A stretch of DNA of 64,000 nt from Pseudomonadota bacterium. GTDB lineage: Bacteria > Pseudomonadota > Alphaproteobacteria > Rhizobiales > Xanthobacteraceae. Location of the stretch: positions 1-64,000 of the forward strand of contig JAEXYA010000055.1 in assembly GCA_023451825.1 (NCBI GenBank). Direction: 5' to 3'. Position numbers and translations under genes: made by a program. Within the stretch, counting starts at the first letter, position 1; each line of letters begins with the position of its first letter. Shown here piece by piece: positions 63,123-64,000 of this stretch. The notes under the pieces are model-generated. The model did no database searches. It saw only the letters and a list, made by a program, of their open reading frames with translations, and was not told the DNA's origin.

Positions 63123-63138
63123 TCATTGATATCAATGA
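63123..63138. promoter_or_regulatory. Perfect 16-bp palindrome, candidate operator
   Basis: TCATTGATATCAATGA is perfectly self-complementary. It lies in the 96-bp divergent region between the binding protein gene and the hydrolase gene. ATCAATG is repeated at 63108-63114 and 63131-63137, 23 bp apart, so the regulator may bind two sites on one face of the helix. No regulator gene is adjacent in the window. Confidence 0.6.
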
Positions 63139-63181
63139 AGAAAAATGACCTAAAAAACCTTTGTCGCAAAGGAGATCAAGT

Positions 63182-63889
63182 TTGAGCAATACAGCCTTCG
63201 TGCAAATTCCTGCTCGCACGGGCGAGTCATTCGAAGCCTATGAGGTCACCCCCGACCGCCCGAACGGCATCGGCCTCGTCATTCTTCCCGAAGTCTACAA
63301 CGTGAATCACTGGGTGCGCGGCGTCGCCGACAGCTACGCGGCGGACGGCTACACCGTCGTCGTGCCGGACCTGTTCTGGCGACAACAACCTGGCGTGTAT
63401 CTCGATTACGACCAGCCCGATCGTGCGCGCGCGCAAGGAGAGGACGTCGATGTCGATGGCGTAGTCAGCGATGTCGGGCAATCGGCCGCATGGCTAAGAG
63501 ACCGATTGGGCACAGATGCCAGGATCGGCGTGATCGGCTTCTGTCTCGGCGGGCGCCTCGCGGCGCTGGCCGGTGTTCGCGAGCAGGTCGATGCCGTCAT
63601 CGGCTATTATGCGGTCAAGCTGGATCAGCATCTCGAAGAACTCGGTCGATTGGCGAAACCCACTTTGCTGCATTTCGGCGAAACCGATCCATGGGTGCCG
63701 CAGCAGACCAAGGATTCGGTCGGCGCATTGCTCGCCGGGCGACCGAATGTCGCGATCCATATCTATGCGGATACCGGCCACGGCTTCGCGCGCACCGGCT
63801 ACCCACCTTACAATGCGGATGCGACTGCCGAAGCGCGTCAGCGAACCAATGCATTGCTCGCAACCCTGGCGAAGCCCACAGCCAGCTAA
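63182..63889 (+). CDS. Dienelactone hydrolase family protein
   Basis: A 235-residue alpha/beta hydrolase of the dienelactone hydrolase family. The nucleophile Cys is in VIGFCLGGRLAAL, the Asp in FGETDPWVP and the His in YADTGHGFAR. AAAGGAGA lies 7 bases before the TTG at 63182, which is preferred over the in-frame TTG at 63161. It is divergent from the Liv-type importer operon. It opens lactones or cleaves esters in aromatic degradation in relatives. Confidence 0.9.
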   Translation: MSNTAFVQIPARTGESFEAYEVTPDRPNGIGLVILPEVYNVNHWVRGVADSYAADGYTVVVPDLFWRQQPGVYLDYDQPDRARAQGEDVDVDGVVSDVGQSAAWLRDRLGTDARIGVIGFCLGGRLAALAGVREQVDAVIGYYAVKLDQHLEELGRLAKPTLLHFGETDPWVPQQTKDSVGALLAGRPNVAIHIYADTGHGFARTGYPPYNADATAEARQRTNALLATLAKPTAS

Positions 63890-63896
63890 CGCCGTT

Positions 63897-63940
63897 TTCT
63901 CGCAGCGAAGAACTATCTCCGCAAAACTTCGCTGCGAGAA
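63897..63940. terminator. Inverted repeat after the dienelactone-hydrolase gene
   Basis: Perfect 14-bp arms TTCTCGCAGCGAAG and CTTCGCTGCGAGAA with a 16-base loop, starting 8 bp after the stop. A third partial unit TTTTGCGAGAAAA follows. No classic T-run; may be a terminator hairpin. The remaining bases to 64000 hold nothing recognised. Confidence 0.5.
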
Positions 63941-64000
63941 CACTATTTTGCGAGAAAATATCCGGCCTTTGCAGGCATGCCGGCGGACTGCGTTTGGCCT

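Overview
The window is a chromosomal segment of a high-GC alphaproteobacterium, most likely of the Bradyrhizobium/Rhodopseudomonas/Afipia group (Nitrobacteraceae). This is inferred from codon and base composition, dense 4-bp ATGA/GTGA gene overlaps, several families of short palindromic intergenic repeats, and an unusually large number of ABC uptake systems. No rRNA, tRNA, CRISPR array, transposase or prophage gene was seen. The left edge is the start of a tuf gene (EF-Tu). Almost everything after it is catabolic or nutrient-scavenging.

Layout. (1) 0.3-5.5 kb: serine hydrolase, two SDR dehydrogenases, a histidine phosphatase and an MFS transporter. (2) 5.6-8.6 kb: three tandem paralogous EamA/DMT permeases. 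(3) 8.8-12.2 kb: an ACAD10/11- or LvaA/LvaC-like pair (phosphotransferase plus atypical acyl-CoA dehydrogenase), divergent from a TetR regulator with a clear 20-bp operator. (4) 12.4-21.8 kb: a YkgJ protein, then a quinate/shikimate unit: LysR regulator, AroE-family dehydrogenase with an NAD-type site, a complete branched-chain-type (Liv) ABC importer and a fused 3-dehydroshikimate dehydratase. The logic is import, oxidation to dehydroshikimate, then dehydration to protocatechuate. (5) 21.8-25.1 kb: XRE-cupin regulator divergent from an omega-amino-acid:pyruvate transaminase, then a second serine hydrolase. (6) 25.3-30.6 kb: a 50-residue membrane peptide, a TonB-dependent receptor, an ATP-grasp/metallopeptidase pair, and decayed second copies of both the small ORF and the receptor. 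(7) 30.8-32.6 kb: SCO copper chaperone and a Tat-exported metallo-beta-lactamase-fold enzyme.

(8) 32.7-43.7 kb: two divergent operons around NitT/TauT-type ABC importers. The leftward one ends in an amidase. The rightward one continues into an MDR dehydrogenase, a hotdog thioesterase, a VOC protein and an acyl-CoA ligase. The 427-bp region between them carries a candidate cysteine-codon leader peptide with a terminator-like hairpin, plus inverted repeats. (9) 43.9-56.5 kb: an organosulfur scavenging island with SsuA and SsuD, two NtaA/DszA-type flavin monooxygenases, an SfnB-like protein, a MetQ/NlpA binding protein, another complete NitT/TauT ABC importer, a YeeE/YedE (TsuA-like) thiosulfate carrier and a periplasmic rhodanese. 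(10) 56.8-63.9 kb: a leftward operon with a Liv-type ABC importer, a YdhR-like protein and a 438-residue nitroreductase-like protein of unknown role. It is divergent from a dienelactone-hydrolase-family gene across a perfect 16-bp palindrome.

Starts were chosen from Shine-Dalgarno sequences, family length and overlap with the upstream stop. Several differ from the longest open frame, and this is stated where it matters. All functions are inferred by reading the translated sequence; no database search was run.
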